The notes: generated from the letters alone by a model not told the origin. DNA of 64,000 bases from Streptomyces sp. NRRL B-1347 (GCF_000720325.1 NZ_JOJM01000028.1:24065-88064); one strand, 5' to 3'; shown: positions 17,669 to 26,516, counted from the first letter of the stretch. Made by a program: numbers and translations.

Positions 17669-18364
17669 CTAGCGCCGCACCGTCACGACCGCCCCCGGCG
17701 ACAGCCGCCCGTACACCCACCGGGCATCCGCAGAGCGAAGCCCGATGGACCCCCGCGTGGCGTCGCGCGTACCCGGCGCCCCCTCCGCGTACGTCATCGC
17801 GACGAGGAAGTTGGCCCGCCCGTCGGGCCCCCGCAGTTCCACCACCCACGGCAACCGCACGTCGTACTCGTCCCCGAGCCCCACCGACTCACTGGTGAGC
17901 CTCTTCACGCGGTGCTTGGCGACGACCGTCATGCGGCCGGTCGCGGTCGGGTGGGAGGCGTTCCCGGAGGAGACGGGCACGCGCCGCCCGTCCAGGGTCA
18001 GCGTGCGCGCGCCGAGGTCGACGGTGGCGGCGGGCGCGGCGGAGCGCGTGCTGGGGGCGGCGGGCGGCGCGGGCCGGGCGTCGGAGCCGCCGCCGAGGGC
18101 GCCCGTGAGGCCGAACGCGAGGGCGGCCACGGCGACGGCGGCGCCGCCCGCGAGGGCGGTGTGCCGGCGCCGCCGCCGGGCCACGGCCCGGCGGCGGACC
18201 TGGGCCCCGGCCACGGGCGCGGGCGCCGCACCGCTCGCGGCGAGCGAGCGCAGGGACGCGGACAGTCCGGGGGCGGCCAGCTCCGGGGCGGACGGCTCCG
18301 GGACGGACAGCTCCGGTACGGCCGGTTCGGGGGCGGACGGCTCGCGGGACAGGTCATCGGACAC
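17669..18364 (-). CDS. single-pass membrane YkuD-like protein with degenerate catalytic motif
   Basis: A 231-residue protein. Residues 1-65 are a cytoplasmic Pro/Glu/Ser-rich tail, about 70-90 a membrane helix flanked by RRRRR, and about 110-231 an extracytoplasmic L,D-transpeptidase (YkuD) fold. The family active site S-H-G-C reads Thr203-Arg-Gly-Ser206 here. The sequence is TRGSIGLRS, so both the His and the nucleophilic Cys are replaced. GTG 18364 overlaps the last 11 bases of the sigma factor gene, so the two are translationally coupled. Topology and coupling suggest a regulator or sensor, such as an anti-sigma-like partner. No zinc anti-sigma motif is present. This role is inference. Confidence 0.75.
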   Translation of the reverse strand: MSDDLSREPSAPEPAVPELSVPEPSAPELAAPGLSASLRSLAASGAAPAPVAGAQVRRRAVARRRRRHTALAGGAAVAVAALAFGLTGALGGGSDARPAPPAAPSTRSAAPAATVDLGARTLTLDGRRVPVSSGNASHPTATGRMTVVAKHRVKRLTSESVGLGDEYDVRLPWVVELRGPDGRANFLVAMTYAEGAPGTRDATRGSIGLRSADARWVYGRLSPGAVVTVRR

Positions 18365-18881
18365 GGCCGGTCTCCTTCGCGCTGGGCGGCCCGCCGAGGG
18401 CGTCGTTCTCGTCGGCCGAGAGGATCCGGGCGAGGGCCGCGCGGCCGCGCGAGAGGCGGGCCTTGACCGTCCCCGAGGGGGCACCGGTCTCGGCGGCCAC
18501 CTCCTCCACGCTGAGGTCGCACAGGTGGTGCAGCACGATCGCGAGGCGCTGCGCGTCGGGAAGCTGCCGCAGGGCGTGCACGAGGGCGAGGTGTTCGGGC
18601 CCAGGCCCTGGCGCGTGCTCGGGCGGCGGGGTGCGGCGCACCAGGTCGAGCCAGCGCCGGGCCCGCCGCCAGTGGCTGACCGCGAGGCGCATGGCGACCG
18701 TGCGGATCCACGCCTCCGGCGCCTGAGTGGCGAGGAAGTCGCGCCGCCGGTCCCAGGCGCGGACGAAGGCCTCCTGGACGACGTCCTGGGCCTGCCCGTG
18801 GTCGCCGGTGAAGGCGTAGACCTGGCCGACGACGCGGGGGAACGCCGACGCGTAGAACGCGTCGAACTCGTCCTCCGTCAT
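18354..18881 (-). CDS. ECF RNA polymerase sigma factor
   Basis: A 175-residue protein. Region 2 at about 5-75 (DEFDAFYASAFPRVVGQVYA, DVVQEAFVRAWDRR) and region 4 at about 105-160 (LPDAQRLAIVLHHLCDLSVEEVA, GTVKARLSRGRAAL). It belongs to the SigE-like actinobacterial ECF type. ATG 18881 follows GGGGGC. Upstream in-frame codons to 18986 run into the divergent promoter region. The 3' end overlaps the membrane YkuD gene. The divergent lipoprotein L,D-transpeptidase has an ECF-like promoter and is a plausible target. Confidence 0.9.
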   Translation of the reverse strand: MTEDEFDAFYASAFPRVVGQVYAFTGDHGQAQDVVQEAFVRAWDRRRDFLATQAPEAWIRTVAMRLAVSHWRRARRWLDLVRRTPPPEHAPGPGPEHLALVHALRQLPDAQRLAIVLHHLCDLSVEEVAAETGAPSGTVKARLSRGRAALARILSADENDALGGPPSAKETGRVR

Positions 18882-18932
18882 GCCGCCCCCGAGGGTCCCG
18901 AAAACCGTCCCGAAAAGTTTCTCGCACGGCAT

Positions 18933-18960
18933 GCAACCCGGTGGCCCCTGGCGTGCGTAC
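18933..18960 (+). promoter_or_regulatory. ECF-type promoter for the lipoprotein L,D-transpeptidase
   Basis: GCAACC (18933-18938), 17-base spacer and CGTA (18956-18959), matching the AAC/CGT pattern of ECF promoters. It lies 48 bases before the start at 19007 and in the region shared with the divergent sigma factor gene. Confidence 0.5.
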
Positions 18961-19006
18961 AGGTCGCGTACATCGAAGCACACCACACAGGGGGGCTCTG
19001 TTGACC

Positions 19007-19978
19007 ATGGGAAACAGCGGAAACAGGGGCAGCGAGCAGGCCAGGGGCAACACCCGGATCTGGGGGCGCAGGGGAGCCGCGGCGGCGCTCGGCGCCCTGC
19101 TGCTCGCGGGCTGCGGCGTCGGCGGCGGCGAGGGCGACGCGGGCGGCACGAGCGACGGCAAGGGCGGCGGGCCCGCCGCGGCGGCCCCGGCCGCGAAGCC
19201 GTCCCCGCGCGCGAAGCCGCTGCCCGCGGCGCTGCGCGAGGGCGCCAAGGTCAACCTCTTCGACGGCCAGACGGTCGGCGTCGGCATGCCGGTGTCGGTG
19301 ACGTTCGCGCGGCCCGTCCCGGCGGCGGAGCGCGCGGCGGTGGAGAGGCGCCTGAAGGTCACCACGGACAACGGCACGACCGGCTCCTGGAGCTGGGTCA
19401 AGGACCGCAACCTGCACGAGGGCCAGCGGATCGACTACCGCCCCGAGACCTACTGGAAGCCCGGCACGAAGATCACCGTCCGGGCGGGCAAGGCCATCGA
19501 CAGGACTGTCACGGTGGGCCGCTCCCTCGTGGCCACGGTGGACGTGCGCCAGCACACCATGACGGTGGTGAAGGCCGGGACCACGCGCCGCGTGCCGATC
19601 ACGGCGGGCGCCCCGGGCATGGACACCTGGAACGGCACGATGGTCGTCTCCGACAAGCAGCGCCGCGTCCTCATGGACTCCCGGACCGTCGGCTACGGAG
19701 ACGCGTACAAGGGCTACTACGACTACGCGGTGCACCTGACGACGTCGGGCACGTATCTGCACCAGAACCCCAAGGCCAACACGTTCGCGGGGAACACCAA
19801 CGTGACGCACGGCTGCATAGGCCTCGCCACGGACGGCACGGCACAGCGCTTCTACGAAGAGGTGATCCCCGGGGACGTCATCCGCGTCACGGGCTCCACG
19901 GAGACGGTGGCCGCGGGGAACGGCTACGGCGACTGGAACGTGCCGTGGGACCAGTGGAAAGCGGGCAGCGCCCTGTAG
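19007..19978 (+). CDS. lipoprotein L,D-transpeptidase (Ig-like plus YkuD)
   Basis: A 323-residue cell-wall crosslinking enzyme forming 3-3 peptidoglycan links. It has a lipobox LLAGC with lipid-anchored Cys36, a disordered Ala/Gly/Pro linker to about 75, an Ig-like domain (about 80-185) and a YkuD domain with His268-Gly-Cys270 (VTHGCIGLATDG). The catalytic site is intact, in contrast to the YkuD protein across the promoter. ATG 19007 is chosen over TTG 19001 because AGGGGGG is 11 bases away. Divergent from the ECF sigma gene. Confidence 0.92.
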   Translation: MGNSGNRGSEQARGNTRIWGRRGAAAALGALLLAGCGVGGGEGDAGGTSDGKGGGPAAAAPAAKPSPRAKPLPAALREGAKVNLFDGQTVGVGMPVSVTFARPVPAAERAAVERRLKVTTDNGTTGSWSWVKDRNLHEGQRIDYRPETYWKPGTKITVRAGKAIDRTVTVGRSLVATVDVRQHTMTVVKAGTTRRVPITAGAPGMDTWNGTMVVSDKQRRVLMDSRTVGYGDAYKGYYDYAVHLTTSGTYLHQNPKANTFAGNTNVTHGCIGLATDGTAQRFYEEVIPGDVIRVTGSTETVAAGNGYGDWNVPWDQWKAGSAL

Positions 19979-20009
19979 GCGCCGCCCGCTCGGTCCTGTC
20001 CGGACGTAG

Positions 20010-20081
20010 AGGCCGTGACCGGAATCGAACCGGTGTGCTTCGCTTTGCAGGCGAATCCCTAAACCACTCGGGCACACGGCC
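20010..20081 (-). tRNA. tRNA-Cys (GCA)
   Basis: A 72-base cloverleaf read on the minus strand: acceptor GGCCGTG / CACGGCC, anticodon arm TTCGC-CTGCAAA-GCGAA with anticodon GCA, T arm CCGGTTCGATTCCGG, discriminator T. CCA is not encoded. Confidence 0.96.
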
Positions 20082-20191
20082 AAGCTGTGCTCTCTTGTCC
20101 TCGACCGTAGGCGGTGGCCGCGGCCTCTCTCAAGGCCGCGGCCCGTCCCGCAACGGGACCGCCATACGGCGTTCATGAACGCCGGGAGGAG

Positions 20192-23100
20192 CTACGGCGT
20201 GGGGCCGAGCTTCTTCCAGGGGCGGCTTCCGTCGGCTTCGGTCCTGCCCGGTTCGACCGTGGTGTACCACTGGGCGTACCAGTAGAAGCCGTCGTGCTTG
20301 ACGTAGGCGCCGGTGGCCCGCTTGGGGTCGCCGGTCAGGATGTGGGTCTCGTGGTCGTTGTCGCCGTTGGCGGCCTCGGCCTCCTGCCCGGTGGCGGCGC
20401 GCAGCTTGAAGAGCTTGCCGTGCTTGGGTCCGCCGGGCGAGCCCTCGGTGCCGTCGTCGTTGACGGGGACGAAGCGCCAGCGCTGGCGTTCGCCGTCGCC
20501 GCAGTCCCGGGTGGCGAGGTCCTCTCCGGCGTCGGTGGCGGTGAGGCACTGGCCGCTGTTGCCGATGGTGTACCAGCCGTCGCCCGCGTCCTTGACCTGC
20601 CAGAACTGGTTGGGGTTGGTCGTGGACGGGGACACGAGGTGGACCCGTGACTGGTCGGGGTAGTAGTCCATGTTCATCTGCTGGTACTCGAACTGCCAGC
20701 CCTTGTCGCCCTTGTCGAACGCGCCCCAGAGGCGGCCCGCCGACGGGGTGTACGTCTTGCCGGGCTTCCAGTCGACGGCGGGGCAGCCACCGGCCGCGGG
20801 GGCCGGGGGCTCCACGGTGTCGGTGCCCCGGCGCTGGTCACCGGTGACGCCGAACTCCTTGTCGCCGATCTTGACCACGGTGTTCGCGGGGCCGGTGATC
20901 GGCAGGTAGTACTTGACGTCGATGTCCATGGACTTGCCCGGCGGGATGTCCTCGCAGTAGCCGAGTTCGATGGTCACGCGGTGGAAGTCTGCCTTCAGTC
21001 CGCCCTTGTTGGAGCCGCTGCGGCCGGGTTTGACGATCGGCATCACCTTGTAGTCGTTGTCCTTGATGACGGGCGGGGCGGAGGTGGGGATGTCGAAGGA
21101 GATCTCGGTGCCCTGGCCGAGGGTCTCCTTGCTGTTGTTGGTGATGCGCAGCTTGGGCTGGAGGGGGTAGAAGTCGTCCTTCCCGGTGGGGAAGTCGACG
21201 AGCTCGACGTCGGCGTCGATGACCTGCCGGGGCAGGGTGCGACCCTGGCCCGCCTTGGTCGCCCCGTAGGGGCCCGCAGCGCGCATCGCCTTGTCCAGGC
21301 GCGTCGTCAGGTCGTAGCCCATGCCGTACTCGCCGCCGGGCCGCTCCGCGTAGTCACCCGCGAGCTCCCACAGCATGACGCCGCCGATGCCGTTGTCCTT
21401 CACGTACTCGGCCTTGGCGTCGATGGACCGCTCGTTCTCGGTGGACAGGAACACCTTCTTGTCGGCGTTCCACAGCCACGGGGCTTCCAGCTCGGAGCTG
21501 TACTTCTCGCTGTAGTCGCCGCGCAGCTTGTTCCGCTGCTGCGTGGTGTCGAGCCCGTACGACCTCAAGTAGCCGGGCGTGGTGCCGCGTTGCAGGTTCT
21601 TCGCGTGCCACAGCGGGTTGGAGCCCGCGGCGACCTCCTTGCCGTCCTCGATGTCGTGCCAGATGTTGTCGATGCCCTCGGCGCCCATGCCGCAGTCCGA
21701 GTGGCCGCCACGGCCACCGGTGCCAAGCGGGCAGTCACCCTGCTGCGGCAGCGACGAGGTGCCCCACAGGCCGTCCTGGCCGCCCTGTACGTCGCGCCAG
21801 CCGCGCGTGTAGTAGGGCAGGCCGAGGTTGATGCGGCCCGCGGGGAGCGCGCCCCGGTAGTAGTGGTACGCCCAGTCGGTGTTGAAGTAGCCGTGCTTCT
21901 GGAAGTCCTTGGTGTCCGCCTTCTGGTCGTCGTAGACGCCGGCGGCCGCCAGCTCGTTGTCCTTGCCGTCGTCGTACAGCGGCGCCTGCGGGCCGACGTA
22001 CTTGTTCCAGGAGCCGTGCAGGTCGTACGACATGACGTTGACGAAGTCCTGGTACTGGAAGGACTTTCCGGCGTCCAGGCCGCGCACCAGATAGCCCGAC
22101 GAGGAGCCCGCGGAGGTGAGCTGGAGGTACCGGCCCTTGTCGGCCCCGGCCCGGTCGAGCTTCTCCCGCAGCGTCTTCATCAGCGCGTTGTAGCCCTTGG
22201 TCAGGCCCTTGCGGCGCGGGTCGGCGACGTCCCAGTCCTTGGGGTTGCCGGTCTTGGGCAGCGCGGTGGGGTACTCGTAGTCGATGTCCACCCCGTCGAA
22301 CCCGTACCGCTGGAGGAAGTCGACGACGGAGTCCGCGAAAGTGTCGATGCCGCCCTGGTTGACCGATCCGTCCGCGTTGGTGGCCATCGAGTAGAACTCG
22401 CGGGTCTCCGCCCAGCCGCCGACCGAGATCAGCGTCTTCACCGACGGGTGCCGCTTCTTGTACTTGGTCAGCAGGTTGAAGTGCCCCTTGTACGGCAGCG
22501 AGTCGTCCATCTCGGCGCGCGGGTTGCCGGGCCAGGTCATGCCGGTGGCCGGGTTCTTCGGGTCGGACGTGTCCCCGACCGAGATCTTGTCGTCCTTGAC
22601 GTGCGCGAACGCGTAGTTGATGTGCGTGACCTTGGTCCACGGGATGTTGCCGACCAGGTACTTCGGGTCGCCCTTGGCGCCGGTGCGCCAGCCGGTGAAG
22701 TAGCCGACCACGCGCCGCGAGCGGCCGTTGCCGAGCCACTCGCGGCCCTGCTCGTCGTACACGTCGCAGTAGGGCGTGTCCACCCCGGCCGTCTTCGCCA
22801 TCCCCTCGGGCCGGCAGTCGCCGGAGGCGGCGGGCTTGTCGTCACGCACCGGTTCCCCGTCGTCGTACGGGTCACCGGCGTCGCCGTCCTTGCCTTCGTC
22901 GTCCGGCTTCTCCGGAGTGACTCCGAGGGCCTTCCACCGCTGCCCGGCGTCGTCGGCCGCGCAGTCCTTGAGGGCCAGCGTCTCGTCCTCGCCGCCCGCC
23001 GTCAGACACCGGCCGCCGTTGCGCAGCCGCGTCCAGCCGTCGCCCGCGTCCTCGGCCTGCCACAGCTGGTCCTTGTCCCCGTCGTCGTCCTTGGCGAGGC

Positions 23101-25864
23101 GCGCCTCGTGCTTGTCGGTGTCATGGGCCAGTACGGGGGCGCCGTCCAGGGCGCTGATGATCTGCCACCCCTCGGGCGTGGAGCGTGCCCGCCACTTCTG
23201 GGCGGGGTGGTCCTTGGGCGCGAGCGCCTTCACGCGGGTGCCCGGCTCCGACCACGCGTTGTCGACGTCGGCGACGAGGTCGTCCTTGGCGGACTTGAGG
23301 TGGCCGGTGCGGTGGATGGGCTGGGGGCGGGGGGTGATCTTTATGTCGGCCTTCTCGATCTTCCATGAGATGCGAAGGAAATTGGAGGTGCTGCACGGCC
23401 TCAGGGAGCCCCATTGGGTGGAACGGGGTTCAACGGCCAGGCACCACTTCTCGTCATCCGTGGTGATGAAGAAAGCACCGGGTGACCCGATTGGCTTGAT
23501 CTTCCAGATGCGGGGGGTGTCGGTGACGGATGCCCATTGCCACGAACTCCCGCCGTCACCCTGCAGGTACTGTCCCGTCCTGTTCCTGATGGCGGTCTCT
23601 AGTACCTCGTCGTCCTCAGGCTCCTCGCCGGTCTTCAGGGCGCTGGGGTCACCGTTGATGTACCACCGTCCTGTGTCGGCGTCGTCCGGGCCTGTGGACA
23701 CCCACTTGGAATCGGGTGTGTGACGCTGCAGAACTTCCTGGGGAATGGCGTCATTCGTTTTGTACTGGGAAATGCGGACCGCGTGCTCAAGGCCCACACC
23801 GTCAGTGTCCTGGCCCGGAGTGCCCACGCACGTCGACGTCTTCGCCTGCCCCGGCACGCGCGACCGGGCGAAATCCGCCAGACACGAGCCGAGCGCCTTC
23901 TGCCCGTAGGCATTGGGGTGGATGGCCTCCTGCTTGGCCCCTTGGGACCCCCACAGCCAGTTCTGCGTCTTGTCGAACAGGAACGGAATCCACCGGACCC
24001 ACTCTGCGTCCGCGTCCGACACCGGGTTCGCGCGCGAGTTCGCGCTCGTGGCCTGCTTGGTGCCCTTGCGGCACAGCTCGTGCCCAGCGAACGCGTCCTC
24101 CACGTTCAGCAGGGATGTCCCGGCGTTCTTCGCCGCGTCGCGCAGCATGGAGGTAATGCCCGGCATGAGCTCGTCGCGGGCCCAGTCCACGTCGGTGTCG
24201 CGGAAGGGGCAGCCCCCGATGCTGTAGCGGTCGGTATCGCCGTCATGGACGTCGTACTTCATCTGCTCGCTGCGGGGCAGTGGATTCGGGTATGTGCTCA
24301 GCACCAGGTCGTACTCGTCGCGCTCGTACCCGGCGTCCGTCATGACGGAGCGGATCTTCTCCAGGGCCTTGACGACGTCGCCCCGTGTTTTGTCCAGCTT
24401 CTCCTTCAGCTCCGCGTTCGCGGAGCTCGTGTTGCAGGAGCCGCCGCTCGGCCAGCCCCAGTAGCGCCAGACGCAGTCGGTGATGATCTTGGAGAAGCCC
24501 AGGTCGTTGCCGCCGATGGACACCACGATCATCTTGACGTCGTAGTCCTTCGCCAATTGCGCCAGCTTCTCCGCCTGCGGCTCCTGGTTCTTGAATTTCT
24601 CCGAGGTGATGTGTTTCGTCTCGGCCCCTGAGCAGGCGATGTTGAAACGGCGTTCTCTGGGGATGCCGTCGAGCGCGGCGCTCTTGATGGGGGCGACGTC
24701 CGAGCGGTCGCAGCCGGTTCCGCCGTCGTACGACGTCTCTCCGTAGATGCAGTCCTTGCCGCCCTCGCAGTCGGCCCTGCGGTCGGTGCCCCACACGTCG
24801 CCGCCGGGGCCGGTGTTGGCGTTGCCCGCCCACCGGCCGGCCTCACCGGAGATGTAGCTGTCGCCCATGGAGACGGCAGCGGTCTCCTTCCCGCAGGCCT
24901 CGCCGCGTGTGGTGGAGCGGGCTACGGTATTTCGATTGCGGCAGCGCGTCTCGAACAACACCGCATGGTGGTCGGAGTAGAGGTTGTTCACGCGCACGCC
25001 CACGTAGGTGGCCGGCGGCGCGGCGCTGGTGATCGCGTAGTCCAGGTTCTTCCCTGTGGGAAGGGTGGGGAGAGGGGCCTTGTACGTAGCCGTTCCGGAG
25101 TCCACGACATGTGCTCCGTTGAGGTCGGCGCGCCCCCACGTCTCCGCTCTCCTGTTGAAGTCACCGAGCACTGTCCAACTGATGAGACCCGCATCCGCCC
25201 TGGCCGCGGCGATGCGGTTGGCGGTGTCACCCCGGTCGTCGGTGTTGTTCGCGCCGTGCACGCTGTAGAACCACGTGTCACCGCCCACCTTGATGCCGAG
25301 CATCGGCTTGGGATTGCCCGGGACCAAGTCCCCGTTGCCGTCCACGGCCCGCCCGATGACGTGGACGTCATTGGCGAGCGACACGTCCAGTTCGCTCTTG
25401 ACCACGAAGCCGAGGTTCCGGGTGGAGTTGCCGTTCTCGATGCCGAGGAAGAACAGGTCGTAGCCCCTTGCCTTGACGAACGGGTCACTACATTCGGTCA
25501 CCTCCCAGTACCGGGGGTCCTCGGTCCCGGCCAGACGGCCGCTCCGGACCTGGCGCGTCTCTGACCTGCTGTCGACGCAAGGAGCCCAACTGCCCAGCTC
25601 TTGGAGCGCCACGACGTCGGGTGCGTCAGAGGTGTCCAGGAGATCGGCTTCCAGGTTTCCGCCTGCGTTCGTTACGGTGCCGTCCCAGCGGTTTCCGTTC
25701 TGCATGTTGAACGTGGCCGCCTTATAGGTATGCATGGCGGCGAGGGCAGGCGGCGCCTGGGTGACCGCGAGGGCCCCCAGCAGCGTCGTCAGCAGGGCCA
25801 GCGTCACGGCCCCTGCCAAGCCCTGCCGGGCTGGGGCCCGGCGTGGGCGATATGGATGTCTCAT
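20192..25864 (-). CDS. secreted multidomain protein: CdtB-like nuclease, SGNH esterase, lectin-like modules, GH18 chitinase
   Basis: One uninterrupted frame of 1890 residues. Residues 1-42 are a signal peptide. About 45-306 is an EEP-fold domain closest to cytolethal distending toxin CdtB: E89 in ALQELGSW, H203 in FYSVHGANN, D235/N237 in VLGDFNR, D275 in NLDYAI, D298-H299 in LYSDHHAV. About 330-670 is an SGNH/GDSL hydrolase: S336 in MGDSY, GGND at 451, H649 in EAIHPNAYG. About 755-985 has ricin-like QxW lectin repeats and an acidic linker. About 1051-1540 is a GH18 barrel with DGVDIDYE, catalytic E1197. About 1551-1680 is a beta-sandwich and 1694-1800 a second lectin-like region. No strong ribosome site is visible. 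Targets are unknown. A fungal or arthropod wall target is inference. Confidence 0.88.
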   Translation of the reverse strand: MRHPYRPRRAPARQGLAGAVTLALLTTLLGALAVTQAPPALAAMHTYKAATFNMQNGNRWDGTVTNAGGNLEADLLDTSDAPDVVALQELGSWAPCVDSRSETRQVRSGRLAGTEDPRYWEVTECSDPFVKARGYDLFFLGIENGNSTRNLGFVVKSELDVSLANDVHVIGRAVDGNGDLVPGNPKPMLGIKVGGDTWFYSVHGANNTDDRGDTANRIAAARADAGLISWTVLGDFNRRAETWGRADLNGAHVVDSGTATYKAPLPTLPTGKNLDYAITSAAPPATYVGVRVNNLYSDHHAVLFETRCRNRNTVARSTTRGEACGKETAAVSMGDSYISGEAGRWAGNANTGPGGDVWGTDRRADCEGGKDCIYGETSYDGGTGCDRSDVAPIKSAALDGIPRERRFNIACSGAETKHITSEKFKNQEPQAEKLAQLAKDYDVKMIVVSIGGNDLGFSKIITDCVWRYWGWPSGGSCNTSSANAELKEKLDKTRGDVVKALEKIRSVMTDAGYERDEYDLVLSTYPNPLPRSEQMKYDVHDGDTDRYSIGGCPFRDTDVDWARDELMPGITSMLRDAAKNAGTSLLNVEDAFAGHELCRKGTKQATSANSRANPVSDADAEWVRWIPFLFDKTQNWLWGSQGAKQEAIHPNAYGQKALGSCLADFARSRVPGQAKTSTCVGTPGQDTDGVGLEHAVRISQYKTNDAIPQEVLQRHTPDSKWVSTGPDDADTGRWYINGDPSALKTGEEPEDDEVLETAIRNRTGQYLQGDGGSSWQWASVTDTPRIWKIKPIGSPGAFFITTDDEKWCLAVEPRSTQWGSLRPCSTSNFLRISWKIEKADIKITPRPQPIHRTGHLKSAKDDLVADVDNAWSEPGTRVKALAPKDHPAQKWRARSTPEGWQIISALDGAPVLAHDTDKHEARLAKDDDGDKDQLWQAEDAGDGWTRLRNGGRCLTAGGEDETLALKDCAADDAGQRWKALGVTPEKPDDEGKDGDAGDPYDDGEPVRDDKPAASGDCRPEGMAKTAGVDTPYCDVYDEQGREWLGNGRSRRVVGYFTGWRTGAKGDPKYLVGNIPWTKVTHINYAFAHVKDDKISVGDTSDPKNPATGMTWPGNPRAEMDDSLPYKGHFNLLTKYKKRHPSVKTLISVGGWAETREFYSMATNADGSVNQGGIDTFADSVVDFLQRYGFDGVDIDYEYPTALPKTGNPKDWDVADPRRKGLTKGYNALMKTLREKLDRAGADKGRYLQLTSAGSSSGYLVRGLDAGKSFQYQDFVNVMSYDLHGSWNKYVGPQAPLYDDGKDNELAAAGVYDDQKADTKDFQKHGYFNTDWAYHYYRGALPAGRINLGLPYYTRGWRDVQGGQDGLWGTSSLPQQGDCPLGTGGRGGHSDCGMGAEGIDNIWHDIEDGKEVAAGSNPLWHAKNLQRGTTPGYLRSYGLDTTQQRNKLRGDYSEKYSSELEAPWLWNADKKVFLSTENERSIDAKAEYVKDNGIGGVMLWELAGDYAERPGGEYGMGYDLTTRLDKAMRAAGPYGATKAGQGRTLPRQVIDADVELVDFPTGKDDFYPLQPKLRITNNSKETLGQGTEISFDIPTSAPPVIKDNDYKVMPIVKPGRSGSNKGGLKADFHRVTIELGYCEDIPPGKSMDIDVKYYLPITGPANTVVKIGDKEFGVTGDQRRGTDTVEPPAPAAGGCPAVDWKPGKTYTPSAGRLWGAFDKGDKGWQFEYQQMNMDYYPDQSRVHLVSPSTTNPNQFWQVKDAGDGWYTIGNSGQCLTATDAGEDLATRDCGDGERQRWRFVPVNDDGTEGSPGGPKHGKLFKLRAATGQEAEAANGDNDHETHILTGDPKRATGAYVKHDGFYWYAQWYTTVEPGRTEADGSRPWKKLGPTP

Positions 25865-25937
25865 GGTGCCGGACGGTAATCGGGGCTGGTCAACGGCCGA
25901 TCAACAACTCTTGGCTCAGGAGAATCCCCATCGATCC

Positions 25938-26360
25938 CTACCGGCCGCAGCCGAGCTCCGCCCACACCGTCTTGCGCGGCTCCGGGCCGACCTCCGTGCC
26001 CCAGCGGTCCGCGAAGGCCGCCACCAGCGCGAGGCCCCGGCCCGACTCGTCGTCCGGTTCCGCCGCCCCCGGCGCGCGGGGCAGCCGCTCGGCGCACGTG
26101 TCGCTCACCTCCACCCGCAGCACCCCGTTCGCCGTGAGCCGCAGCGTCAGGCGGAAGTTCCGCCCCGGCACGTGCCCGTGCCGCACCGCGTTGCTCGCCA
26201 GCTCCGCCACGATGTGCTCCGCGCTCTCGAAGGGGCGCTCCCACGCCATGAGTTCGCGTACGACGGCACGCCGGGCCAGGTGCGCTCCGCGCGGGCTTGA
26301 CGGCATCAGCGCGCTGAACTGCCGTACGGGGGCCAGGGCTTGTGTGGTCTCTGTGTTCAT
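25938..26360 (-). CDS. ATP-binding protein of the anti-sigma (RsbW/SpoIIAB) HATPase family
   Basis: A 140-residue GHKL ATPase. Motifs: the N box in HIVAELASNAVRHGH, a weak G1 at VSDTCAERLP and the G2 GRGLALVAAFADRWG. In Streptomyces many such stand-alone proteins phosphorylate anti-sigma antagonists or accompany regulatory gene pairs. No cognate sigma or anti-sigma antagonist lies next to it. It is divergent from the DUF5753 regulator, a common Streptomyces pairing. ATG 26360 is used because conservation starts after it and a GAGG site lies upstream. Confidence 0.85.
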   Translation of the reverse strand: MNTETTQALAPVRQFSALMPSSPRGAHLARRAVVRELMAWERPFESAEHIVAELASNAVRHGHVPGRNFRLTLRLTANGVLRVEVSDTCAERLPRAPGAAEPDDESGRGLALVAAFADRWGTEVGPEPRKTVWAELGCGR

Positions 26361-26516
26361 GCGCCTCAGCGTGGCGCAAGGCACTTAGCCTGCACCGTGG
26401 TGCGGTGTGCACGTACGGTGACTGTCCCGTCGCTGTCCGGTCCTGTCCCGGCTGTCCAGGGTGTCGTACGGGTACGGCTGCGCGTTGGAGCGGGGCGGCA
26501 CTTCGGAGGTGCGTTG

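Noticed and set aside
20192..25864. The 1890-residue protein as an assembly artefact joining separate genes
   Set aside because: One frame runs 5.67 kb with steady coding bias and natural linkers (acidic and Pro-rich) between domains. No internal signal peptides or ribosome sites were seen at domain borders.
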